39,880 nucleotides of DNA from Chloroflexota bacterium (lineage in GTDB: Bacteria > Chloroflexota > Dormibacteria > CF-121), in assembly GCA_005882045.1 (NCBI GenBank), contig VBHO01000028.1, positions 1-39,880 on the forward strand, in the 5' to 3' direction. Below are positions 24,918 through 33,268 of this stretch, one piece after another (positions within the stretch are counted from its first letter, which is position 1; the number at the start of each line of letters is the position of its first letter). Under the pieces are notes generated by a model. The model was not told where the DNA came from and did no database searches. It worked only from the letters and a program-made list of their open reading frames with translations. The position numbers were made by a program, and so were the translations under genes.

Positions 24918-25970
24918 TCACGGAAACTGCTGTTTCGCCAGCGGGCGGACCGCGTGGGTATGGCCCACCGGCCGCCAGCGAACCCCAACGACCGCGTCTC
25001 GAACGGCGGCCGGCATCTCCCCGTCCCGCCCCGGCCCGATCACGCCGGGCCGCTCTCCGGCCCGAGGGCCCGCCCGTCGAAGCGCGTACGCGTAACGCCG
25101 CCGGCCTCGATAGGTGAAGTAGGGCGGCTGGTCGGGGTGGCCCGCCCGTACCAGCCGATCGATGTGCTCGAACGGTTGGTTCCAATCCAGCTCCGTCTGA
25201 CGTACCGGCGGTTCGTAGCTTCCCTGCTCGAGGTCGGGTGACAAGAGCTGGACGTCGCCCGCCTCCAACCGCGCCAGCGTTTCGCCCAACGCGGGAAGGC
25301 CCGCCGCCACCAGTCGCTTGCTGAGCGTGCCGGCGTTATCGTCGCCGGACACCGCCACCCGCCGCTGCGCCAGGATCGGCCCGGCGTCGATCCGCGGCAC
25401 CGTCTGGTGGATGGTGATGCCCGCCTCGGCATCGCCATTGACGATCGTCCAGTAGATCGGCTCCGGCCCACGGTGCAGGGGCAACAGAGAAGGATGGATG
25501 TTGAGCCATCCCCGGGTCGGTACGGCCAGCGTCTCCGCCGCCAGGATTTGATCGAAGCTCGCCATCACAACCACATCCGGCCGGTAAGCGCGGAGCGAGC
25601 GGACGAAGGGCTCCGCGTTGGCGTTGGCGGTCACCTCCACCGGACGGCCCAGGTGCCCGGCGATCCTGGCCACCAGGTCGGGCTTGGGATGCGTGCGCTG
25701 CCAGCGGGTGCTGCAGACGGCGGCCACCAGGTTGGCCCGCCGCTCGATCAGGTACAAAAGGAACGCCGTCCCGTAGTCCGATGGGATGCCGCAGAACACT
25801 ACCCGGAGGCCCTGCTCGTCGAGGCGGGGACCCGCATACGGTTCGGTCGGCACCGCCTCGAGGTCGATCGGCACCATCGAAAACTCGGGCTTCGACCAAA
25901 TGCGCGCGGAGAGATCATCGAGCCAGGGGTCGTTGAAGGCGGGCCGCCGCTCGAGCGCCGCCTCCGTCAC
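24918..25970 (-). CDS. Formyltransferase-fold protein (Fmt/ArnA N-terminal-like), substrate unknown
   Basis: 350 residues. After about 50 N-terminal residues with no recognised domain comes a formyltransferase domain beginning LRVVFCGIPSDYGTAFLLYL. The catalytic Asn-His pair is in NIHPSLLPLHRGPEPIYW, and the Asp is in RIDAGPILAQR. The C-terminal part (ELDWNQPFEHIDRLVRAGHP) resembles the small domain after the formyltransferase core in Fmt/ArnA-type enzymes. It would use 10-formyl-tetrahydrofolate. It is unlikely to be the housekeeping Fmt given the extension and location. GTG start overlaps the glcF stop by four bases (GTGA), tying it to the glycolate oxidase operon. Confidence 0.8.
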   Translation of the reverse strand: MTEAALERRPAFNDPWLDDLSARIWSKPEFSMVPIDLEAVPTEPYAGPRLDEQGLRVVFCGIPSDYGTAFLLYLIERRANLVAAVCSTRWQRTHPKPDLVARIAGHLGRPVEVTANANAEPFVRSLRAYRPDVVVMASFDQILAAETLAVPTRGWLNIHPSLLPLHRGPEPIYWTIVNGDAEAGITIHQTVPRIDAGPILAQRRVAVSGDDNAGTLSKRLVAAGLPALGETLARLEAGDVQLLSPDLEQGSYEPPVRQTELDWNQPFEHIDRLVRAGHPDQPPYFTYRGRRRYAYALRRAGPRAGERPGVIGPGRDGEMPAAVRDAVVGVRWRPVGHTHAVRPLAKQQFP

Positions 25971-27325
25971 GCCATGGCCCGACGGACGACCGGGGGACGC
26001 TGCTCGTCGTCCCCGTACGCCCAGCCGAGCAAGTCCATGACGTGGACCAGCGGGATGTCGTGGCCGGCGCGCTGCAGACCCATCGAAATTTGCAGGATGC
26101 AGCCGGGGTTGGCAGAGGCGATCACCTGCGCACCTGACTCCACAATATTGCGCAGCTTCCATCCCAGCGCCTCTTCGGCGATCGCCGGATGCGTGAGGTT
26201 GTAGACGCCAGCGGAGCCGCAACACCAGTCGGACTCCTTCATCTCGACCAGCTCGATGCCGGGGATCATCTTGAGAACCTGCCGGGGTTGCTGCAGCACT
26301 CGTTGGCCGTGCGCAAGGTGGCATGGGTCCTGGTAGGCGACCTTCAGGCGTATCGCTCGCGCCGGCGGCCGCAGTCCCTTGTCGACCAGGAACTCCGAGG
26401 CGTCCTTGACGGTTCGCGAGCAGGTGGCGCCCGCCTCCTGGCGTTGCGGGTCGCCGCGCAGCTGAAGCTGGTATTCCTTCATGTTCGAGCCGCAGCCCGC
26501 GGCGTTGACGATCACCGCGTCCAGCTCCTGTCCGGAAAACGCGTCCATGGTCTGGGCCGCCAGGCGTTCCGCGGTCTTCGCCTCACCGGCATGGGAGGCG
26601 AGCGCACCGCAGCAGACCCTCGCGGACGGGACCACCACGTCGTAGCCGTTTTGCGTAAGCGCAAGCGCGGTGCGCCGGTTGGTGCCATGGAACATCTCGT
26701 CCTGGATACAGCCGGTGAGCAGACCCACGCGGGCGCGCCGCGTCCCGAGCGCCGGCGTCAGCGCCGGCAGGGCTGCCTGTCGCGGACTGCTGTCGCCCAC
26801 CGGGGGAAAGGCGGCGAATTTCCCCATCGGCATGATCTTCCATGCGCCGCTGCGACGCAGCAGCGCTGGCAGGCGCGCCGCGCGCGTTGCCCGGTAGAGC
26901 CAGCCGGCGATGCGGAGGCGTCGCGGATGCGGCAGCAGTCCGTTGAGGAGCACCCGTCGCACCATCCGGTCGCGGCGGTTCTGCGGTGGGGTCATCGCCC
27001 TCGCCATCTCCATCACCGCTCCGAACTGGACGCCCGACGGGCAGGCGGTTTCGCAGGCCCGGCAGTTGAAGCACTGGTAGATGTGCGCCTGGAAGCGGGG
27101 ATCATCGAAAGCCACCAGTCCCAGGGACGCCTCTTTGATCTGCCACATCCGGCCGCGCGGACTGTCGCCTTCGTGGTGCAGGGCACGGAAAGTCGGGCAT
27201 TTCGGCAGGCAGAGGCCGCAGTGAATGCAGTCCCTGACCAGGTCCATGTCGATCCCCGGTGCCGCGGCGGGGACGCCGTCACGCTCGATCTGCCGCTTGA
27301 AATCGAGCGTGGCGAGCTTTGGCAT
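25967..27325 (-). CDS. glcF: Glycolate/lactate oxidase iron-sulfur subunit (GlcF)
   Basis: 452 residues, slightly longer than GlcF (407). Two ferredoxin-type clusters are ligated by C33, C36, C39, C43 (CIHCGLCLPKCP) and C85, C88, C91, C95 (CFNCRACETACP). Two CCG domains follow (VCCGALASHAG and DWCCGSAGVYN). It transfers electrons from the GlcD/GlcE flavoproteins toward the membrane quinone pool. ATG start seven bases after the glcE stop. Confidence 0.93.
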   Translation of the reverse strand: MPKLATLDFKRQIERDGVPAAAPGIDMDLVRDCIHCGLCLPKCPTFRALHHEGDSPRGRMWQIKEASLGLVAFDDPRFQAHIYQCFNCRACETACPSGVQFGAVMEMARAMTPPQNRRDRMVRRVLLNGLLPHPRRLRIAGWLYRATRAARLPALLRRSGAWKIMPMGKFAAFPPVGDSSPRQAALPALTPALGTRRARVGLLTGCIQDEMFHGTNRRTALALTQNGYDVVVPSARVCCGALASHAGEAKTAERLAAQTMDAFSGQELDAVIVNAAGCGSNMKEYQLQLRGDPQRQEAGATCSRTVKDASEFLVDKGLRPPARAIRLKVAYQDPCHLAHGQRVLQQPRQVLKMIPGIELVEMKESDWCCGSAGVYNLTHPAIAEEALGWKLRNIVESGAQVIASANPGCILQISMGLQRAGHDIPLVHVMDLLGWAYGDDEQRPPVVRRAMA

Positions 27326-27331
27326 CGGGCC

Positions 27332-28588
27332 CTAGATGCCGCCGACGAAGCGGCCCGGGTTCAGGATCCCGTTGGGGTCGAGGGCCTGCTTGAGGGCGCG
27401 CATGATCGGGAATCCCGGCGGTGGCGGGCCCCAGACGTCGAGCGACGACTTCACCGCGGCGGGCGCCGAGGCCACCACCACCTGCCCCTCATCGCCGGCC
27501 AGCGATCGCACGCGCTGCAGGGTGGGCGCGGCGGATGATGGCGCCACGCGCAGATCGACGACGCCGGCCGCCGGCTGGATGATGACGGACGCCTCCGACG
27601 GAATCGCGCCGGACAGCGTCGGGATGGCGGCGATAGGAGCGATCGCGCGCAAGAGCACGACGTCACCGTCGGGCGCCGACCAGTCGCGCACCGCGTCCCA
27701 GAAGGTGGCGGGCAGATCCGCGCCCTCGACGCGACCGCCGGCATCGCGGATCGCGCCCACGGCCTGGTCGCGCGCCGCGTCGACCTCGCGAGCGTAGCCT
27801 TCGAGCTTGAGTGCCAGGGTCCACCGCCAGTCGGCGGTGAGGCCGCACTCCCAGAGCGCCCGACGGTCCAGGACAGTCGCGGCCGCCGGAGCAAGATACG
27901 ACCGAGCCAACAGCAGCCCGGCCGCGACAGCCGGCGTCGCCGTTTCGAAATGACCGAGCAGAGTCGCCTCGCTCTCAGGAATCGCTTGCACCTTCAAGTT
28001 GACCTCTGCCACGACGCCCAGTGTGCCCAGCGCCCCGATGTGAAGCTTCATCAGGTCGTAGCCGGCGACGTTCTTCACCACTTTTCCGCCGGCGCGCGCG
28101 ACCTTGCCCGATGGGTACGCGACCGCGATCCCGATTACCCAATCACGCACGGTCCCATAGCGCGCGCGGCCAAGCCCGTTGGTATTGGCCGCGACCATCC
28201 CGCCGACGGTCGCCCGCTCCGGGTGCGGCGGATCCAGCGGGAGCCGCTGCCCCTGCGCGCCCAGCGCCGCCTGCAGGTCCGAAAGTCGCATCCCGGCCTC
28301 GACGCGGCAGGTGAGGTCGGCGGGCTCGTATTCGAGCAGCCGCGTCATCCGTTCGGTCGAAAAGGCGATGTCGTAGCGACGTGGTGGAGCGCCGAGCCGC
28401 ATTTGGGTGCCACCGCCCCAGACCACCACCGCCGCAGGTGTGAGGTCGCACAGCCGCAGCCCGCGCCCCGCGTCCTCCGCGTCGCCCGGATGCATGATCT
28501 TCGACGGCAACAGGTCGTCCACGCTCAGACGGCGCTGCTCGTCGACCGTGATCTGGTGCCCGGGCAAGACCGTGGCGCCGGCTCTCAC
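27332..28588 (-). CDS. glcE: FAD-binding subunit of glycolate oxidase (GlcE)
   Basis: About 418 residues from the GTG at 28588, whose GTGA overlaps the glcD stop; GTG at 28594 is an alternative six bases upstream. FAD-binding-4 fold: VVVWGGGTQMRLGAPP and the segment HPERATVGGMVAANTNGLGRARYGT. The C-terminal part is shortened compared with GlcD, as in GlcE. Member of the glcDEF complex oxidising glycolate or D-lactate. Confidence 0.92.
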   Translation of the reverse strand: MRAGATVLPGHQITVDEQRRLSVDDLLPSKIMHPGDAEDAGRGLRLCDLTPAAVVVWGGGTQMRLGAPPRRYDIAFSTERMTRLLEYEPADLTCRVEAGMRLSDLQAALGAQGQRLPLDPPHPERATVGGMVAANTNGLGRARYGTVRDWVIGIAVAYPSGKVARAGGKVVKNVAGYDLMKLHIGALGTLGVVAEVNLKVQAIPESEATLLGHFETATPAVAAGLLLARSYLAPAAATVLDRRALWECGLTADWRWTLALKLEGYAREVDAARDQAVGAIRDAGGRVEGADLPATFWDAVRDWSAPDGDVVLLRAIAPIAAIPTLSGAIPSEASVIIQPAAGVVDLRVAPSSAAPTLQRVRSLAGDEGQVVVASAPAAVKSSLDVWGPPPPGFPIMRALKQALDPNGILNPGRFVGGI

Positions 28589-30057
28589 ACCCACAGGTCT
28601 TCACCTCCCGCGACAGCCTGCCGCCGCGAATAGCCGGGCGGATAACGCACCGCCGACGGTTGCAGGCCGTTGCCCGGAAAGATTTTGCCCGGATTCATGA
28701 GGATGTGTGGATCGAAGACGCGGCGGACACGGTCCATGACCTCGAGGTCGTCGTCCGAGAAGACGTAGCGAATGTTCTCGCGCTTTTCCAGGCCGATGCC
28801 ATGCTCGCCCGTTACCGAGCCGCCGGCCTGCGCGCAGAGTTTGAGGATCTCGTCGCCGATCGCGAGCACGGCCTCGTACTGGCCGGGCTGGAAGGCATCG
28901 AAGAGGACCAGCGGGTGCAGGTTCCCGTCGCCGGCATGGAAGACGTTACAAATCTTGAAACCGGTGCGCTCGCTGATGGCATCGATCTTGGCCAGCGTTT
29001 CCGGCAGCTTGGTGCGTGGTACGACGCCGTCCATCACATAGAAGTCGGACGAGAGGCGACCCATCGCCGAGAAGGCGCCCTTGCGTCCTTTCCACAGCGC
29101 CTGGCGCTCCTGCTCGTCGCGGGCGATACGAACCTCGCTGGCGCCGTTGTCGCGGCAGACCTTGGCCATCCGCTCGCCCAGTTCCTGCGCCACTTCCGGA
29201 ATGCCGTCGACCTCGAGCAGCAACACCGCGCCTGCGTCGAGTGGGTAACCCGCATGCGAGGCCGCTTCGATCGCCTGGATGGAGAGCTTGTCCATCATCT
29301 CGATGGCGGCCGGAAGGATCCCGGTGCGGACGATGGCGGACACCGCGTTGCTGGCGGTGGCGACATCCGGATAGACCGCCATCAGCGTTTTCTGTACCGG
29401 CGGCAGCGGTTGGATCTTCACCCAGATGCGGGTAACGAGCGCCATGGTGCCTTCCGATCCGACCAGCAGCCCGGTCAGGTCGTAACCGATGGCTTCGGCG
29501 GATTTGCGTCCGCCAACCTGCACCAATTCACCGCTGGGCAGCGCGACCTCGAGACCGGTGACATGGTTGACCGTCACCCCGTAGATGAGCGTGTGCGGGC
29601 CGCCGGCGTTGGTGGCGACATTGCCGCCGATGGTGCAGGCGCCCTGGCTGGATGGGTCGGGAGCGTAGTAGTAGCCAAGCGGCTTGAGCGCCTGGCTCAG
29701 CGCCAGGTTGACCACGCCCGGCTGCACCACGGCGCGCAGGTTCTCGGTGTCGATCTCGAGGATGCGGTCCATGCGGGCGAAGGTGATGACGACCCCGCCT
29801 TCGACCGGCACGGTGCCGCCCGCCAGGCTGCTGGCCCCGGAACGCGCGGTAACCGGGACGCTGGCATCGGTACAGATCTTGACGACCCGCGCCACCTCCT
29901 CCGACGTGCCGGGAATGACGACGATCTCCGGCAGCGCCGTCTCCGGGCTGGCGTCGTACTGGTAGAGGCGCATCTCGTAGGGATCCGCGAACGCGTAGCG
30001 CTCGCCCACCACGTCGCGAAGGCGGGCCAGCATTCGTTCGCGATCTGCCGCGTCCAT
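28585..30057 (-). CDS. glcD: Glycolate/D-lactate oxidase catalytic FAD subunit (GlcD)
   Basis: 490 residues, like GlcD (499). FAD-binding motif VTARSGASSLAGGTVPVEGG, second flavin segment SSQGACTIGGNVATNAGGPH, and the C-terminal FAD-oxidase domain ending with GSVTGEHGIGLEK, the conserved active-site region. It oxidises (R)-2-hydroxyacids (glycolate, D-lactate) to 2-oxoacids. ATG start at 30057; a TAGGCT box lies nine bases upstream, so a private promoter is possible beside read-through from lldP. Confidence 0.95.
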   Translation of the reverse strand: MDAADRERMLARLRDVVGERYAFADPYEMRLYQYDASPETALPEIVVIPGTSEEVARVVKICTDASVPVTARSGASSLAGGTVPVEGGVVITFARMDRILEIDTENLRAVVQPGVVNLALSQALKPLGYYYAPDPSSQGACTIGGNVATNAGGPHTLIYGVTVNHVTGLEVALPSGELVQVGGRKSAEAIGYDLTGLLVGSEGTMALVTRIWVKIQPLPPVQKTLMAVYPDVATASNAVSAIVRTGILPAAIEMMDKLSIQAIEAASHAGYPLDAGAVLLLEVDGIPEVAQELGERMAKVCRDNGASEVRIARDEQERQALWKGRKGAFSAMGRLSSDFYVMDGVVPRTKLPETLAKIDAISERTGFKICNVFHAGDGNLHPLVLFDAFQPGQYEAVLAIGDEILKLCAQAGGSVTGEHGIGLEKRENIRYVFSDDDLEVMDRVRRVFDPHILMNPGKIFPGNGLQPSAVRYPPGYSRRQAVAGGEDLWV

Positions 30058-30098
30058 TTCGGTTAAAGCCTACGCCGGGCGCCATCCAGCCCTGTAAT

Positions 30099-30132
30099 CC
30101 CTCCCCCGCTTGCGGGGAGGGCAGGGTGGGCC
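30099..30132 (-). repeat. Palindromic repeat copy 2, between lldP and glcD
   Basis: CCCTCCCC-CGC-TT-GCG-GGGAGGG forms a strong hairpin (30099-30121) followed by GCAGGGTGGG. It is the inverted counterpart of the copy at 20783-20820, with 18 identical bases. In the lldP-glcD transcript it could act as an attenuator or processing site. Confidence 0.7.
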
Positions 30133-30144
30133 GCCGGAGCGACC

Positions 30145-32064
30145 CTAACTGAGCGTTGGGATGATCCCGGGAATCAGGTAGACCTCGATCATGGCGACCA
30201 GACCGACCGCCGCCGTGAGGATCAGGCTGTACCCGATGGTGCGGCGGAAGATCTCGCCTTCCGACCCGACCCGGTTGACACCCGCGGCCCCGACCGAGAG
30301 ATTCTGTGGGCTGATCATCTTGCCCATGACCCCACCGGAGGAGTTCGTCCCCGCGGTCAGGATGGGACTCAGGTGATGCCCGCCGATCACGATCTGCTTG
30401 GCGGTGAAGGCCTGCATCGGGCCGAACAGTGTGTTGGATGCGGTGTCGCTCCCGGTCAAGAAGACGCCCAGCGCGCCGATGACCGCGGAGAAGAAGGGGA
30501 AGACCGCTCCGGTTTTGGCCATCAATAACGCAAGCGTGGACGTCATGCCCGAGAAGTTCATCACGGCGGCGATGCCCAGGATGAACGCGATCGTCATGAT
30601 GGGAAGCGCGAGCTGGCGCAGCGTCCGTCCATAGGTCGTAAAGAACAGGCGCAGCGGCGCACCCCGGATCGCCATCACGATGAAGGCGACGATCGAGGCG
30701 AACAGCACGAGGCTGCCGGCGGCCGCCAGGAAGTCCCAGGTGAAGGTGATGGGATAGGGCGTCGACTTGGTGACGATCTGCGGTTCCTGGAAGATCAGGG
30801 GCTTGGGCTTGGCCGAGGTCCCACTGTAGCTACCGGGCCACTGGAACCGCCAGAACGGGAACTTGAAGGCGCCCGCATCCTTGGTCGGACTGGGCCCGAA
30901 CCACGGACTGGGGCAGAGCTTGAAGGCGGGCTGGCCGCACTTGAGGTCGGCGGTGATGTTGGCCGGCGTGTGCAGCGCGTTTTTGGGGTTGCCGGCGGGA
31001 CTGCCGGAAAAGAACGGCAGGTTGCCCATCTGGCCGATCAAGATGACGACGACGAGGATCACGTACATCATGTAGGCGCGCACGACACGACCGGGTGAAT
31101 CGACGACCTGGGCGACCGCCGCGCCCACGCTTCGGAATCTTGGCGTCGCGCCTGCCGACGGCGCCACGCGATCGTCGGCAAAGCCCCAGAGCGTCCGGGG
31201 CTTCCAGACCCGGAGCAGCAGGGCCACCGCGGCCATCGAGACAAGCGCGGCGAGTACGTCAGTCAGCTCCGGACCGATGAAGTTCGATACCAGAAACTGG
31301 ACAACGGCGAAGACGATGCCCGCCGTGAGAACGGCCGGCAGGACTTCGACCATTCGCTTCCAGCCGGCGAGGACGACGATCAAGAATGCCGGGATGATGA
31401 TCGAGAAGATCGGGAGTTGCCGGCCAACCATCGCGGAGAGCGCCAGGGTCACTGGCGTCTGATCGGCCGCGCTATGCCCGATGATGGGCGCGGTCAGAAG
31501 GCCAAGCGTCACGACCGGGATGCCGATCGACCCGAAGGCGACCGGCGCGGTGTTGGCCAGCAGCGCCAGGACGGCGGCGCTGATCGGTTCGAAGCCCAGG
31601 CTGGCGAGGATCGCCGCCGAGATCGCGACCGGGGCGCCGAAGCCCGCGATGCCCTCCATCAGGGCGCCGAAGCAGAAGGCGACCAGTAGCGCCTGGACCC
31701 GTCGATCTCCCGTAAGTTGCGTGAGCGAACGCCGGATCACGTCGAAGTCGCCACTGGCGATAGTCAGGTTGTGGAAGAAGACCGCGTTGAGCACGATCCA
31801 GCTGATCGGCCACAACCCGTTCGCCATCCCCTCGGTCGTCGCCGAGAGGTCGAGACCGAGTGGCATGCCCCAGACCGCCGCGGCGAGCACAGCCGCCGAC
31901 AGCATCGCGGTAAGGGCCGACAGCCACGCCGGCAGCCGTAGGACGGCCAGCATCACGAACAAGATGTACAGAGGAATACCTGCGACGATCGCCGAGACGA
32001 GAATGCTGCCGCCCAGCGGCTGGTACGCCTGGTGAAACGCGAGGATCGCAATGGCTCCACTCAT
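30145..32064 (-). CDS. lldP: Lactate/glycolate permease (LldP/LctP family)
   Basis: 639 residues from the ATG at 32064, which has a strong Shine-Dalgarno AAGGGAGGT nine bases upstream. About fourteen hydrophobic segments are visible. Family landmarks are GALMEGIAGFGAPVAISAAI and, near the C-terminus, TGSDTASNTLFGPMQAFTAK and GTNSSGGVMGKMISPQNLSV. It is longer than E. coli LldP (551), partly through a hydrophilic loop of about 90 residues between two helices (about 400-490) containing two cysteines. It imports lactate or glycolate. The downstream glcDEF genes and divergent FMN oxidase use these substrates. Confidence 0.93.
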   Translation of the reverse strand: MSGAIAILAFHQAYQPLGGSILVSAIVAGIPLYILFVMLAVLRLPAWLSALTAMLSAAVLAAAVWGMPLGLDLSATTEGMANGLWPISWIVLNAVFFHNLTIASGDFDVIRRSLTQLTGDRRVQALLVAFCFGALMEGIAGFGAPVAISAAILASLGFEPISAAVLALLANTAPVAFGSIGIPVVTLGLLTAPIIGHSAADQTPVTLALSAMVGRQLPIFSIIIPAFLIVVLAGWKRMVEVLPAVLTAGIVFAVVQFLVSNFIGPELTDVLAALVSMAAVALLLRVWKPRTLWGFADDRVAPSAGATPRFRSVGAAVAQVVDSPGRVVRAYMMYVILVVVILIGQMGNLPFFSGSPAGNPKNALHTPANITADLKCGQPAFKLCPSPWFGPSPTKDAGAFKFPFWRFQWPGSYSGTSAKPKPLIFQEPQIVTKSTPYPITFTWDFLAAAGSLVLFASIVAFIVMAIRGAPLRLFFTTYGRTLRQLALPIMTIAFILGIAAVMNFSGMTSTLALLMAKTGAVFPFFSAVIGALGVFLTGSDTASNTLFGPMQAFTAKQIVIGGHHLSPILTAGTNSSGGVMGKMISPQNLSVGAAGVNRVGSEGEIFRRTIGYSLILTAAVGLVAMIEVYLIPGIIPTLS

Positions 32065-32148
32065 AACGCGGAAACCTCCCTTCCTTTCGGTTCGGTCCTT
32101 ACGTACAGGCTCTCTGGTAAACGTTACACAGCGCAGAGGCCAAAGCGC

Positions 32149-32154
32149 CACAAT
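32149..32154 (+). promoter_or_regulatory. Possible leaderless -10 box of the FMN-dependent oxidase gene
   Basis: CACAAT, then seven bases, then ATG at 32162. Weaker than the TANNNT boxes elsewhere, but there is no Shine-Dalgarno sequence before this ATG either. Confidence 0.35.
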
Positions 32155-32161
32155 TGGCCGC

Positions 32162-33268
32162 ATGGCGAAGCCCGCGCCGGACTCCACGACCGCCTCGGTC
32201 GCTCCGCTGAAGCTGGCTGACTTCGAGCTGGCCGCTCGAGCCGTCCTGCCCCAGGCCATTTACGACTACATCGCCGGCGGGGCCGAGGACGAGGCCACCC
32301 TACGGGACAACCGCGACGCCTTCGCCCGGTATCGCTTTCGCTTCAAGGTCCTGACCTCGGCCGAGAGCCCGGACCTGGGCACCGAGCTCTTCGGGCAGCG
32401 CTTTACAATGCCGGTCCACCTGGCGCCGGCGGCGATCCAGCGGATGGCCCATCCCGAGGGCGAAGCGGCCGCCTACCGCGCCGCCAGCGAAGCTGGAATC
32501 GCCTATAGCCTGAGCACGCTGTCGAGTGTTTCGATGGAAGACCTGGCAGCGGCCGCCACCGGGGCCCGCTGGTTCCAGCTCTACATGCACCCGGAGCGAG
32601 CGGTGAGCGCCGCCTTCATCGAGCGGGCCGCTGATGCGGGCTACTCTGCCATCCTGCTCACCGTCGACCTGCCGAAAACCGGCCGGCGGGAGCGAGACAT
32701 CCGCAATGCCTTCAGCTTGCCTGAGGGCGTCTCCTACGCCAATCTCGAGGGTGGGCGGCGCGCTGCGACTGCCGAAGGCCCGGACCCCTTCGCCCGGAAT
32801 GTCAATGCCAACACCAGCGCGGCGCTCGGCTGGGAGGATCTCGAATGGCTGCTGGCCAGGACCTCGCTACCGGTGATCGTGAAGGGCGTCGTGCGCGCCG
32901 ACGATGCCCGCCGGGCGGTCGAGGCGGGCGCCCGGGGCGTGGTCGTGAGTAACCACGGCGGCCGCCAGCTGGACTACGCGATCGCGAGCCTGGACGCGCT
33001 GCCCGAGGTGGTGCAGGCGGTAGGGGGCGACGTACCGGTGCTGCTGGACGGCGGCGTCCGGCGCGGGACGGACGTCCTCAAGGCGCTCTGCCTCGGGGCC
33101 AGCGGCGTCCTGATCGGGCGGCCCTATCTGTACGCGCTGGCCGTCGCCGGCGCCGATGGCGTCCGCGGCATGCTGGAGTTGCTGCGCGAGGAAATCGCGC
33201 TCTCGATGAGCCTGGTAGGCGCCCGGCGCCTCAGCGAGCTGAGCCAGGACCTGCTGACGAGGATCTAA
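32162..33268 (+). CDS. lldD: FMN-dependent (S)-2-hydroxyacid oxidase/L-lactate dehydrogenase
   Basis: 368 residues, TIM-barrel alpha-hydroxyacid oxidase family. Active-site residues include K241, the catalytic His in SNHGGRQLD (H265, with R268) and the phosphate-binding segment DGGVRRGTDVLKALCLGA. The N-terminus (IYDYIAGGAEDEATLRDN) contains the conserved Tyr of the family. It oxidises L-lactate or glycolate. Whether the electron acceptor is oxygen (oxidase) or quinone (dehydrogenase) cannot be read from sequence. Divergent from lldP, forming a matched import and oxidation locus. Its TAA stop shares four bases (CTAA) with the convergent gene's TAG. Confidence 0.92.
   Translation: MAKPAPDSTTASVAPLKLADFELAARAVLPQAIYDYIAGGAEDEATLRDNRDAFARYRFRFKVLTSAESPDLGTELFGQRFTMPVHLAPAAIQRMAHPEGEAAAYRAASEAGIAYSLSTLSSVSMEDLAAAATGARWFQLYMHPERAVSAAFIERAADAGYSAILLTVDLPKTGRRERDIRNAFSLPEGVSYANLEGGRRAATAEGPDPFARNVNANTSAALGWEDLEWLLARTSLPVIVKGVVRADDARRAVEAGARGVVVSNHGGRQLDYAIASLDALPEVVQAVGGDVPVLLDGGVRRGTDVLKALCLGASGVLIGRPYLYALAVAGADGVRGMLELLREEIALSMSLVGARRLSELSQDLLTRI

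Noticed and set aside
26189-27538. 449-codon plus-strand frame opposite glcF
   Set aside because: Antisense shadow of glcF, whose cysteine motifs are clear. No recognisable protein signature and no ribosome binding site.
28660-30066. Long open frame of 468 codons on the plus strand, opposite glcD
   Set aside because: Its composition is Arg/Asp/His/Gly-rich, as expected of the antisense frame of GC-rich coding DNA. The minus strand encodes an unmistakable GlcD.
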